A stretch of DNA of 64,000 nucleotides from Pinus tabuliformis. Lineage: Eukaryota; Streptophyta; Pinopsida; Pinales; Pinaceae. Every line of letters begins with the position of its first letter. Position 1 is the first letter of the stretch. The stretch lies in NCBI GenBank assembly GCA_031772625.1, contig CM062815.1, positions 602,318,505 through 602,382,504 on the forward strand, given 5' to 3'. A program made the translations under genes and the position numbers. The notes under the pieces are model-generated. The model ran no database searches. It was not told where the DNA came from and saw only the letters and a program-made list of their open reading frames with translations. Below, in pieces: positions 33,484 through 44,108 of this stretch.

Positions 33484-34650
33484 ACACATGGGAATGGACG
33501 TTGATGATGAATACCTTATGGGTGATGAAATCAAAGAAGAGTGTTTTGAAATTCCTTCTCTCTGGGAAGAACTAGTAGATACTAGCTACCATGATACTCA
33601 GGATAATTCCCAACGAGCATTTATTTCTCCCCTGGTTGAAACTGAAATAGATTAGCATCTCAATGATGAAATCCATGTTACATCCCATGATATTAATGAT
33701 AATTTGCAACATATTTATCAATTTTCATGTCACTGAGATTGGGATGAAGACTTTCTTTCAAGATGTCCTTCATGTCATTCATCTACTAAAGTTTTTCCTC
33801 CTAAAGAAACCAATGAAAATATGATTCTTTTGAAATTGTATCCATGGAAAATTTTAGCAGTAATCCCATCCATGATGATAGCTACCTTGAGTTGCAAGAA
33901 AATAGTGAAGAAGAGAAAGGTGTTTTATATCTTTTGGATGCTACAAATTTGTTCATAATTCTTTCTCTCTTAAATTGACATATCCAGAAATTTTTAAAGA
34001 TAAAAATCACATTCTTGTTGAAATATGTGAAGGAGCATTTTTAGGTTGTTCCCAAACACATAATATTGTTGTCCCTTTTGAATGTTTTCAAGAGTATATA
34101 TAAAGCCTTTTATTGCCATAGATGATGTGAAATATGAACATATGGCCCCCTTGCATTTGGAAAATGATTTTGAGTTGGATGACATAGAAAAACCAACACT
34201 ATAAATGAAGAGAGTGAATTTCTTTTTTTTTAACATAGAAAAACCACTACAAGGATTGGATTCAAATTTTGTTTTGAGTTGTTGCTTTCTACCTTTTTCT
34301 CTCTGCTCAAGGAAGGTGTGAGAATAATTCCTATGAGTAACCATATCATTTCATGGTTACATGTAAATTATATATCATTTGATTGAGCAATCATCAAATA
34401 GATTGGAGTAGGAACTGGTATGAAACAAGCCTATTTGGGCTGGCATCTCTTTAAGTAAGTTTTTCAACGTTCAAATTTTAGTTTGAGTTTTGTTCAGTTG
34501 CATTATGAGTTGGTTGTAGGTGAGGTCACAGATTTTAGATTTGGAAAATGAATTGATTTTTAGAGTTCGGGAGCCGCCCAATGACTAGGCACTTGATCTA
34601 CGAGGTCCTTTGCTACCTCTCAAGGCGATATCATCCCCATTGGAGCTAAA
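33484..34650 (+). other. Downstream part of element G, no recognised domain
   Basis: AT-rich, with many short D/E-rich open pieces on the plus strand that may be decayed gag tail. It ends in GGAGCTAAA directly before the repeat starting TGTTATCACA. Confidence 0.4.
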
Positions 34651-35202
34651 TGTTATCACATTCAAAGTTTGGTGATAGTTTAATTAGGGCCCAAAGACCA
34701 AGAAAATCAATAGGGTAAAACAAGCTCCAACAACCAATATGGACCTCTTGTTAGAGGCAGCAAAAAAATTGAAATAAATATTTCAAGACAACGCTGCCAA
34801 ATGTTTCGTCAATGACATTTTTTCTTTGTCATGACAAAACGTTGTCAGTTAATCTATCATTATCATAATTTGCCCTATTTTTGGTAACCGTTGATAAAAA
34901 AATTTGTCAACGTTTTTACAGTTTTCACCTCCACGACATATTCCTAGTTGATATGTTAGTGCCTGAATAATTGGAATATTTTGAGGCTGCGATAAAGAGA
35001 ATGGTTAGGATAAAGATCTCTAAGATCATTTTTACACAGTAATTATCATTTTGGTTAAATCAAGTCAATGACCTAAGGAAGAGTTGTGGTGTTTATAACG
35101 TTAAAAAAAATAAGGATTTTTCATAGTTTTAGGAGACTTTCCAACTACAACTCCATCTTTTTGCTACAATAGTTCATCATGGATCATCATTTAATGTTAA
35201 CA
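34651..35202. repeat. Right 552-bp direct repeat, probable LTR of element G
   Basis: Copy of 16301-16852, same orientation and ends (TGTTATCACA to GTTAACA), roughly 80-85 percent identical by eye. The divergence shows it is much older than the Athila-like element lying between the two copies. Confidence 0.6.
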
Positions 35203-35293
35203 CATTTTCGTTTTTGGGATTTTTTTTGGCTAGAATTCTTGTTTTGAGGTCACAATTCCCATTTGACCGGTAACATTGTTTAGTGGGTAGGAG

Positions 35294-35890
35294 GTGGTTG
35301 CAAAGTTATATTGAAGCCAAGGTTCAACACTAGACCTTTGGAGATAAAGTTAGAGGCTATGATACAAAGTGGTTTCAAAGTGAAAGTTCAACACTGGACC
35401 TTTGGGATTAAAATTTGTATCTCTAATACAAAGTGGTACCAGGGCCTACACTCAAAATTGGACCTTCAGGATTAAACTTTGGAGCTTTGATACATAGTGG
35501 TATCAAAGTGAAGGTTCAACATTAAACCTTTGGGATTAAAATTTGGACCTCTGATACAAAGTTGTATTAGTGCAAAGGTCCAACACTAGACCCTTGGGAT
35601 TAAAAATTGGAGCTTTGATATAGAGTGGTATTAGATCCAAAGTTTGACACTGGGCTTTGGGGATAAAGTTAGATGATCTCCTGAAGAGTGGTATCAAATC
35701 CAAAGTTTGACACTGGACCTTTGGGGATAAAGTTAGAGGCTCTCATGAAGAGTGGTATCATGGCTTAGTTTCAGCACTCAGACTAGATGGGCCTTGAAAG
35801 GGAAAGTTTAGAGCTATGTTACAGAGTGAGATTAAAACAAAAGTTCAATACTAGAACTTTGGGGAATGAAATTGAGATCAGAGAAATGGA
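35294..35890. repeat. 64-bp tandem array with primer-site-like units
   Basis: Units start with GTGGT at 35294, 35369, 35433, 35497, 35561, 35625, 35688 and 35752, with a decayed ninth at 35826. The inner spacings are 64 bases with one of 63; the outer two are longer. A typical unit reads GTGGTATCAAAG, then GTTCAACACTGGACCTTTGGG, then a GATTAAA and GATACAAA segment. GTGGTATCA is the core of the tRNA-iMet primer-binding site. Confidence 0.92.
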
Positions 35891-36079
35891 AAAAATTTAA
35901 ACTACTATTTTCACTAGATGTGTGCTTACAATTGACATGAATACTAACCTTGATATAATTCTAATGTGTTATTTCATCTTCTTCATCTTCCACCCACATA
36001 GGAAAATATTCCTCAACCATAGGTTGATCAAGCGATATAGTACATGTTACTTTTAGTATTTCCCCTTGATGATATTAAT
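35891..36079. other. Short anonymous spacer
   Basis: No feature recognised. Confidence 0.5.
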
Positions 36080-36800
36080 ATGACCACCTCTACAGATGAG
36101 ATAAGCATATGTTGTAGCTAACCAAGGTCTCCCCAAAATTAGTGGATATCCATTTGAACTTAATCTTCAATTGTAGAACTAGGAAATTAGTGGGGTACTC
36201 CCAAGAGTCTATAGAAACTATGACATCTTTTATTATACCTTCTAGCTTGATTGTAGATCTATTGGCTAGTTGGAGCATAGTATGGGTTACTCGTAGTGAG
36301 TCCTAAAGGTTAAGTTTTATCATGGTTTCCCTGGTCATGATGTTAATAGTAGTTCCTAGATCAATCAAGGTGTTTGGGAATACTATTTGATTGATATACA
36401 TTTCTACAACAAAGCTACTAGGATCCAAGTAATTAGGAATAATCATCCTCCCAAGCATTTGATTAGCTAGTTGTCCAATGAAATTAATTGTGGGCGTATC
36501 CATTCTTTATCTCCCATGCCTTCTTAGACATTCTTCTTTGGTAAATTTATTATATATCTAAACATCTTTGATGGCCTATAATAGTCGTATTATAACACAT
36601 AAATTCTTCAAGTCCATAGGAGTTCAACTTTGTTAGGAGTATGTGTCATTTTAATGGTTAATCTCATAGGGAAAGGAGGAATTTGATGAGGTAGAGGGTG
36701 CTCTACCTCCTTTTTAGAATCTTCTTATGGGGAACACTAAGGAATTTCTTGTAGTACCTTCTGTGATCTACGATTTATCTCTTGAACTAGGAAAGGATAA
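36080..36800 (-). pseudogene. Decayed Athila-like protease region
   Basis: Two minus-strand open pieces, 36303-36503 and 36090-36278, match the protease region of the Athila-like element in this window: NFIGQLANQMLGRMI, NTLIDLGTTINIMTRET and VSIDSWEYPTNFLVLQ. They lie in order with stop codons between them, and weaker similarity to the gag-protease linker extends to about 36800. The DLGT active-site triad is kept. It comes from a related but separate and older insertion. Confidence 0.8.
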
Positions 36801-36938
36801 GTGTGGTAAATAGTCTCACTATTATAAATAGGTTGCTCTTGTTTATTCTTGGTATTTGGGTTAGGCTAGGTAGGAAACTAAGGCTACTTTGTTGGAGCAG
36901 TATTTTGAGGCAGGCTGCACTATTGAGGAGGACGTATT

Positions 36939-37727
36939 TGTTAGTTTTTCTTAGGGATATTTTGTTCTTTTCTTTATATAATTGCATTTCTTCATTTGCA
37001 TATTAAATTTACCCCATAACATCATGTCATTATTCGGTTTTACAACAATATTCAACAGCATATGCAATTATATAGAAAGAACAACATCATCATTAATGCA
37101 TAGAAACATAAAGGAACAATATAAAAAAATAATTGACACATAGAGACACCAAGATTGGTTGAAGGCCAGGGAAAAACCCATTATGGGGAAAACCATTTCA
37201 AATTCTTCTTCTTATTAGATTGTTACTAAATGATTCAACAAAAGAGAGTAGAATGATCCATGTCTTCAACTATAATCCTATCCATAAAAATTAACTAAAA
37301 AACATCATGAGATAAACCCAACAATGCTAATACTCAAAACCCTGATTTAGAAGCCTGCGGTCAACTGCTATTGTCTATGGTCAACTAAGGAAATCTTTAG
37401 TCAACTGAAAAATTCAAACCTTAGGTCCCAAACACATAGAGAGAGTGTTGTGGGTGCAGCTGAAACCCTTCAACTGCACACATAGGTCTGCATGCTTGTG
37501 GTTACAACCGAAATTTCCTTGTAGCATACATGAGTTGGAAACCAGAACCTTAAAACACACGTGCAAGCTTCAGACCAATCTCAGACCTTTACGAACCAAT
37601 CTTCGCGAATTTCCTCAAACCTATGCGAGTCAAAACTAAAGAAGAGAATAGAAGAATGATTCATGGTGATATCCAAATGAGTTTGAGGTCACTTGTATTT
37701 ATAGACTTCCAGGGGTTTCCAATTTGC
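36939..37727 (-). repeat. Truncated LTR related to copia element C
   Basis: Begins TGTTAGTTTTTCTTAGGG and follows 10287-11093 for most of its length, then similarity ends at 37727. No primer site adjoins its left end. It is a solo or broken LTR. Confidence 0.75.
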
Positions 37728-38692
37728 AATTCAATTCATGTGTGTGTTTATATGTGTGTGTGTGTGTGTGTGTTTCATTCTTGATGGGTTTTGAGTATGC
37801 CTTAAAATTGTTTTTGTTTAGCTAAGAGTTCATTTTCCTCAGATGTAAGGAAATAGGTTAATGGTCTAAGACTTAGAGGCATTTGATAGGAGTAAAAGCT
37901 TGCCTCCTTACTGGCCACTAGCAAGGTAATTCCAAGTAATGCGTTTTCCTTAAATAACAGTGATGAGTCAACCTACATTTATAGATTTCATTTAACTATA
38001 ATTATTCCATGACTAGTTTGAAGAGTGAATGATGATAGATTTTATATATATATATATAGATATATATATAATTATTTTCACTTACAATAATTTTAATTAA
38101 AATATATAATATTAAAATAAATAAAATGGTAGGAAAAAAATAAAGTAATATTAATATAAATAAAATGGTAGATCGTAAAGTGATGCCCAACTTTGTCCGA
38201 GAATTAGCAATAAAATGGTCAATCGCAGGGTGATGCCGAACTTAGCTAAGCCCAACTTCTTCTGAAAATTAGCTAAACCCAATTAAAAGGCGAAAAAAAT
38301 AAAAATATTATTTTAAAAGTAAAATAAAATAAAAAGAAATGAAATGGTAGAGTTACAAGAGAATGTTTTGCCCAACGTGGTCAAAATATAGGGGAAGATA
38401 TAAGGGAAGACCAGAAATATTTCATTTTGCGAAAAAGTAAAATCGGAGGTCTAATTGAATTTGGCCAGTGCTAGGTAAGGTTGAAGTATTGACATTATTT
38501 ATAAGACTTCTAGTCGAACATAATTTTAAGATACAAATTGTGACATTAACATAAGAATATCCCCATGTGGACACGAATATTGAGGATAACTTGGCTGTCA
38601 CAGTACTCTTATGTTTGGTATCCATCAATGTATGACTGCGCGGAATAGCGCAGAATAGTCTTACATTACTATTTAGAAATTAGAACTGTTCG
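37728..38692. other. Noncoding DNA with microsatellites
   Basis: Contains a GT repeat at 37739-37773 and a TA repeat near 38041-38070. No gene recognised. Confidence 0.6.
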
Positions 38693-38960
38693 ACGGCCCT
38701 AGAAAGTACAGTTATCTTTGTTCCAAATGACCTCAAGCTCCTCATGCTCCTCTATGACAGAGAACAAAAATAATTCTGCCATGTGATTAATGAAAAAAAT
38801 CTGTGAATCTGAATACTGAACTGGTACCTGACGGCCATAGAAAGTACAGTCATCTTTGTTCCAAATGAGCTCATGCTCCTCTATGACAGAGAACAGAAAT
38901 AATTCTGCCATGTGATTAATGAAAAAATTGTGATTCTGAATACTGAATTGGTACCTGACC
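38693..38960. repeat. Tandem duplication upstream of the lectin receptor kinase
   Basis: Units start at 38693 and 38831 (ACGGCCNTAGAAAGTACAG) and both run to GGTACCTGAC. The second lacks a few bases. The right edge is about 100 bp from the kinase start codon, so the duplication probably falls in its promoter. Confidence 0.88.
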
Positions 38961-38983
38961 AAGGGAGGCACTGATGGGAAAAT

Positions 38984-38997
38984 TCATATATTGATAT
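38984..38997 (+). promoter_or_regulatory. Possible TATA-like element of the kinase gene
   Basis: CATATATTGATATC lies about 70-80 bases before the ATG at 39063. The position is plausible for a plant gene with a short leader, but the sequence is only TATA-like and transcription start is unknown. Confidence 0.3.
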
Positions 38998-39062
38998 CCC
39001 CAGTGCCCATCCATGTACCTATTATTCCCGAGAATTTAGGACAGCAAAAGGTTCGATTCGCG

Positions 39063-40958
39063 ATGCTAATTCTATGGCGCAGCCTCGTTCTGATAGCCTT
39101 GATCTCCCTCGCCCCACCCCTTTTTCCTGCAAAACTCGTGGAGGATCGTCGACATACCACATTCCTCTTCGACGGATTCAATGGAACGAACTTGATGTTG
39201 GAAGCTGATGCTTCAGTTCTCCAATCTGAATCCGTCCTCGCCCTCACAAATCACTCGCATGAGTTCCTGCTCGGCCGAGCGCTGTATGCAATTCCTGTAC
39301 AGATGAAAAGCAATGAGACGCTTTCCTCCTTCAGCACTACCTTCGTTTTCTCCATGGTGCCTCCTCTCTCTAACGCAGGGGGAGACGGAATAGCCTTCTT
39401 CATGACACCCCACACGTCTCCCATGGGTGCTCTGTCCGGTGAGCATATGGGTTTGCTTAACCTCACCAGCAACGGGCAGCCATATAATCATTTATTCGCA
39501 GTGGAGTTTGATGCTATCACGAATGTGGAATTCAAAGACCCCGACGGAAACCACGTGGGCGTGGACATCAACAGTCTCATCTCAGTCCAGACCGAGACCG
39601 CCGGCTATTGGAATGGTGCGGAATTCCATGAACTCAACTTCAGGAGCGGACGGAACATACAGGCCTGGATCGATTACGATCATCTTCAAAGCCGCCTCAA
39701 CGTTACCGTTACGGTGGCCGGCTTGCCGAGACCGCAGAGGCCGTTGATATCTGTGCAAACCGATTTGCAGGATATTGTGGAAGAGAAGATGTTTGTGGGC
39801 TTTTCAGCGGCAACGGGACTGTTTGTGGAAGACCATTACATTCTCGCGTGGAGCTTCACAACCCAAGGCACGGCGCCGCCCCTCGATGTTTCTCGTCTCC
39901 CTTCATTTGCCAACGTATATTCGGAACCTCTGAGCCAGGGATTCATAGCCGGTGTCACTGTGGTTTCTGTGCTTCTCTTCTCGCTGGCGATTGCGGCGGC
40001 CATGTTTCTGAGAAGAACAATAAACAGCGAGGCGAGCGAAGAATGGGAGCAGGAGTACTGGCCCCATAGATTCGCATACAAGGAGCTGAGTATCGCCACG
40101 CAAGGGTTCAGGGACGAGAACCTTTTGGGGTACGGGGGATTTGGCATGGTTTACAAGGGCGTTCTCCCCAGTAGCGGCCAAGAAGTCGCAGTGAAATGTA
40201 TAACGACCGAGTTCACGGAAGGAATGAAAGGGTTTGTTGCAGAGATCTCAAGCATGGGGCGCCTACGGCACCGGAACCTGGTTCAACTCCGGGGTTGGTG
40301 CCGAAGGCATACACAGCTATTCATCGTTTATGACTACATGCCCAACGGCAGCCTGGATAAATTCATCTACGGGAATCCAACGACAGTCCTGCCGTGGCAT
40401 CGGCGATACGCGATCCTCAAGGACGTCGCTGCGGGGCTGCTGTATCTGCATGAGCAATGGGAGAAGAGGATTGTCCACAGAGACATCAAGCCGAGCAACG
40501 TGCTGTTGGATTCGGAGCTTAACGGACGGCTTGGTGATTTTGGGCTCGCTCGGCTGTATGACCACACTGAGAATCCGGAGACGACACATGTTGTAGGAAC
40601 GGTGGGGTACATAGCGCCGGAGCTGATACAGACGGGGAAGGTAACTCCCAGCTCGGACGTGTTCAGCTTCGGTGTTCTGCTGTTAGAGGTTGCTTGCGGG
40701 AGGAGTCCAGTGGATTCGTTGGACGGCTCGGAACGGATAATTTTAGTGGAGTGGGCGCGGGAGCTGTACACGGAGGGGAGGCTGCTGGAGGCGTCGGATT
40801 CAAAGCTGGCCGCGAAGGGTGGATATGATGAGGGCGAGATGGAGAAGGTGCTGAAATTGGGGTTATTGTGTTCTCATCCAGAGCCTGAGAGCAGGTTGGG
40901 CATGCGCCAGGTTTGCCAAATACTGAACGGCGAAGCTCCAGTTCCTTGTGGATGGTAG
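39063..40958 (+). CDS. L-type lectin-domain receptor-like kinase
   Basis: Intact intronless gene, 631 residues from the ATG at 39063 (a longer frame from 38991 has no ATG). Residues 1-23 are a hydrophobic signal peptide. A legume-lectin domain fills about 31-267, with GDGIAFFM and the metal-site region VEFD at 147-150 and GNHVGVDIN at 162-170. One membrane span lies at about 293-316. The kinase (353-625) has the glycine loop GYGGFG 356-361, Lys378, Glu394, HRD 472-474, DFG 492-494 and APE 518-520, so all catalytic residues are present and it is an RD kinase. It should sit in the plasma membrane and sense an outside ligand, as in plant defence or development; its ligand is unknown. The C-terminal tail after the kinase is very short for the family. 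Its GC-rich coding region contrasts with the AT-rich repeats around it. Confidence 0.95.
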   Translation: MLILWRSLVLIALISLAPPLFPAKLVEDRRHTTFLFDGFNGTNLMLEADASVLQSESVLALTNHSHEFLLGRALYAIPVQMKSNETLSSFSTTFVFSMVPPLSNAGGDGIAFFMTPHTSPMGALSGEHMGLLNLTSNGQPYNHLFAVEFDAITNVEFKDPDGNHVGVDINSLISVQTETAGYWNGAEFHELNFRSGRNIQAWIDYDHLQSRLNVTVTVAGLPRPQRPLISVQTDLQDIVEEKMFVGFSAATGLFVEDHYILAWSFTTQGTAPPLDVSRLPSFANVYSEPLSQGFIAGVTVVSVLLFSLAIAAAMFLRRTINSEASEEWEQEYWPHRFAYKELSIATQGFRDENLLGYGGFGMVYKGVLPSSGQEVAVKCITTEFTEGMKGFVAEISSMGRLRHRNLVQLRGWCRRHTQLFIVYDYMPNGSLDKFIYGNPTTVLPWHRRYAILKDVAAGLLYLHEQWEKRIVHRDIKPSNVLLDSELNGRLGDFGLARLYDHTENPETTHVVGTVGYIAPELIQTGKVTPSSDVFSFGVLLLEVACGRSPVDSLDGSERIILVEWARELYTEGRLLEASDSKLAAKGGYDEGEMEKVLKLGLLCSHPEPESRLGMRQVCQILNGEAPVPCGW

Positions 40959-41977
40959 GACACCTCGAAATTTCGGGATTATCCATTTCCAAGTTGGAAA
41001 AGCAAAGGATACTTTTATTTTTTATATGATATTTTATTTTTCCATGCGGGCCCTGCGAGTACACTGCTATTGTTGCTGGTCGATGGTTCAAATCCGGGGA
41101 AGAGAGCATGCCGTTGCTCAAGTTATTTCTAGGTATGCCGGGGATTTCGCAGCAATCTGTTGTTACAAAACATAGCTCTGCCCTGTCTACTTGCTCCTAC
41201 TAAACAGAGTTGAAAGCTCTGAGCGTTGGAATTTGAAATCCAAATTCCTTCCTTAAATTTGAAGGTCATAACGTTTTTTATTGAACATTTTAGTTAATTC
41301 TGTGATGAGTAGGCTTCATTTGTAACGGTATGCGATTCGTAAATGGACAGTGATAATAATTGCTTTCGAATTCAACTCTCGCGATAATATTATTTTATGA
41401 TATTTGAAAACTTTGCGGTGGTTCCACCTGTTCCAGATATTTCTTTTGGAGATGGTGTTCATATTTTATTGTTTTGGAGGTGGTGTAAATATTTTTGGTT
41501 AACCGGAGATTGTTATTTTCCCTCCTATTTTTTTATTTAGTCACATAAAAATAAGTTTATCCACATTACTGATAATGCTCATCCAGTTCTGAAAAAATAT
41601 TTATTTGATCGATAGGATTTTTTAAATGGTTATTAAATTAAAATTTTATTTTGGCTAGAAAATTTATAACAGTGTAGATATAATTTATGATTTAAAATAA
41701 AGGTGGGGTATGATTTAAAATTGTTTTTTTCTAAAATTTAGAGGCAATCTGTATTCATCATAGATTATCAATGGGCTATTTCATGAGATGAGGTTTTGAT
41801 TGAGGTGGATATTTGTGGCTATCTATCTAATCTAGTGGCTCAAAGCACAATTCTCCATCTTGACAATTTTCTACAATTTTTCAAGCCTTCAACTTCTGGG
41901 GTTGTTTTGAGGCCATAAACAACATTTTTTTGATATTGCAGAGCCCATCTATGGCTGCAAGTTCTTGTTTGGGCCTA
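40959..41977. other. Noncoding DNA downstream of the kinase gene
   Basis: AT-rich; holds the 3' untranslated region of the kinase gene, whose end I cannot place. No other gene seen. Confidence 0.6.
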
Positions 41978-42342
41978 GTTGAAATCAATGTTTTAAAAAC
42001 CGAAACTGGTGACCGATCGGTCCACCTAATGAACCGGGTTACCGACCGGAACCACTCGAACCAGGACTGGTTAGGTCTAAACGAATCGGTTTTAGAAAAA
42101 TACATTGAATAATTAATTTTTAATGAAACAAAACTATTTTTAAGATTTAAAACCATGATTCCAAGCCAATAGAGACAAAATATGCAAAGTTTGCTCATTT
42201 ATATACCACGTAAAGGTGAATGTATCAAAATGGCACCGAGTGCAATACATATCATCGACAAAATAGTAAAATACATAAGCAATGAGGCTCTAAATGGCCT
42301 ATAAAGTCCAAAAACAATGTTGCAAGCTGAGTGTACACATGA

Positions 42343-42537
42343 TCAATCATCAAGTTCATAACCACTACTAGACACAGGATCATCATCAGGAGCTACATAG
42401 ACATCATCTAGTTCAGAGTCTGAGGATGCCTCAGCCTGATCTGCAACCTCAGTAGCAATGCCACCAATAACAATAGAAGTGGACCTAATGGACTGTTGAA
42501 CTGATATATGTTGGTTTAAGTTCAAAGAAGTTGCCAA
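42343..42537 (-). pseudogene. Possible C-terminal remnant of hAT transposase
   Basis: A 64-residue minus-strand frame ends in an acidic, serine-rich tail (SDSELDDVYVAPDDDPVSS). Many plant hAT transposases end in an acidic DDDP-type tail, and the location near one end of the element fits. No dimerisation domain is readable upstream, so the call rests on context. Confidence 0.4.
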
Positions 42538-43789
42538 ATAGATTTTAGGTTTTGTACTGAAAATTAGAAACTAGTCCTAGAACAGAGATCAGCGTAAACC
42601 AAAGAAAAAGAAATGGCAAGTCATGTTGAAACTTCACACAAATAAATCCAAGTATTGCAAGTAAAATATATTTTTCATATCCATAACTAAGCAAGCCACA
42701 AAAGTTGAGTTTTCTATCCACGCCGTTATATTCAATCATAACAGTATTGCATATCAGGTAGTAGTACAAAGTTTTGATGACCATTATGCAAGTACACATT
42801 GCATGTTACTATTATATGTACATTTTGAGATTTGCTCCTGCTATTCTGTAATACTGAATACAAAAGCTCCTAACGCTTCTAGAATTTTTAAATCACCAGG
42901 CTTCTCCTAAAAGCACTTCATTATTCATAGATTAAGCTTATCAAACAAATGACTTTGCAGTTCATATGTTTTATATATTTTAACACTATAAACTATTGAC
43001 AAGCATACATCTATCACAAATTGGGCAATAGCTGATATATACCTATCAAACGGATTTTGGCAAGATGACCATAACTTTTTCCACAATTGTTGTTATTGTG
43101 GTAGAAAAGAAATTCAGATTTCTGGTCAATTATAGAGAAAGTTATTTGATAGGGCTTCTTAGTTATTTTATTTTCATACACGAGTGGCTCCATCCCTTGT
43201 AGATTCTATTTTTTCAGAAGGGACAGAGCATCCCGAGAGTTTGCCTTCCCTTTGTATATTTGCATATTTGAAGTTTTGATGAGCATAAAGGATTTAGGAA
43301 GTCATATGTCACAAGACCTCAGTATTGAAGTATTTAAACCTTGCAAAAGTTTCCAAAATGAGCATCTCATACTAAAGGTATGCATAGATTTTGTGCAAGG
43401 AATAGATTCTTGCATAAATCCAAATTCCACAGTTACATTCTCACAGATACACCCACTTTGTCAATCAAAACGGTTTTAAGGCCAATAATGCTGTAAATTG
43501 ATCTGCCAAATATTCAGATATCATATCAGTCTGCAGTAAGATTTAATTAAAAAAAAGGCCTTCACACCACAGTTAAGTTAAAATTCTTCAGCACACAATA
43601 ACTGTCCTAGTCTAATTTCTAATCTACCTACTCAGAAAAACAGAGAACTGAAATCTTCTATCAAAACTGCAATTTGAACGCTACTAGATAATATATACCA
43701 AAAGACATTCTACTGATGAAAGTGGCATCAAGTACACAGACCCTAAAGTCGCTGTGTGGGTCCTCCGCGGCCATGGCAGTTAACCGGCC

Positions 43790-43845
43790 GGTTTAGGATG
43801 GAACTGGACGGTTTGACCACAAACCGACCGGTTCCATCCTAAACC
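43790..43845. repeat. 15-bp perfect inverted repeat in the hAT subterminal region
   Basis: GGTTTAGGATGGAAC (43790-43804) and its exact reverse complement (43831-43845), with an inner GGTTTG/CAAACC pair at 43810-43825. They form a nested hairpin. Confidence 0.93.
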
Positions 43846-43992
43846 AGCAGGTTAGGACCGGTTAGGGCTCAAAACAAGCGAAATGACCTTGCTGACCGAG
43901 TTTTTCAGCGAGTTTGGACCGGTGGCCTTGCTGACCGATCGGTTTGACTGATTATTGGTTAGGACGACCGGTTTTAAAAACACTGGTCAAAA

Positions 43993-44108
43993 TGTGTACT
44001 TCTCCTCTAGACCTTTATAATAAGCCACCAAGGATGCCAAACAAAAATAATGTGTACTTCTCCTCTAGACCTTTCTAATAGGCCACCAAGGATGCCACAC
44101 AAAAGTCA
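43993..44108. repeat. Tandem duplication, two units of 58 bp
   Basis: TGTGTACTTCTCCTCTAGAC starts at about 43993 and again at 44051, and both copies continue through CCACCAAGGATGCCA. Confidence 0.85.

Larger units (their letters stand above)
41978..43993 (-). mobile_element. hAT-like DNA transposon with 8-bp target duplication
   Basis: A 2000-bp element (41986-43985) has inverted ends CAATGTTTTAAAAACCG (left) and CAGTGTTTTTAAAACCG (right, on the other strand), 15 of 17 bases alike. The flanking 8-bp sequences GTTGAAAT (41978-41985) and GTCAAAAT (43986-43993) agree at six positions, as expected for an aged hAT duplication. Both subterminal regions are packed with ACCGGT and GACCGATCGGT palindromes, which in hAT elements are transposase-binding repeats. 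Only a fragment of coding sequence remains, so the copy is non-autonomous. Confidence 0.75.

Noticed and set aside
35294..35890. CRISPR array
   Set aside because: The 64-bp units are repeats throughout without unique spacers, and the DNA is from a plant nucleus.
38991..39062. A 24-residue N-terminal extension of the lectin receptor kinase
   Set aside because: It would need a TTG start. The first ATG at 39063 gives a proper signal peptide and has G at -3.
38984..40958. The kinase gene as a recent retrocopy
   Set aside because: No A-tail or flanking direct repeats were seen. Lack of introns is normal for this gene family.
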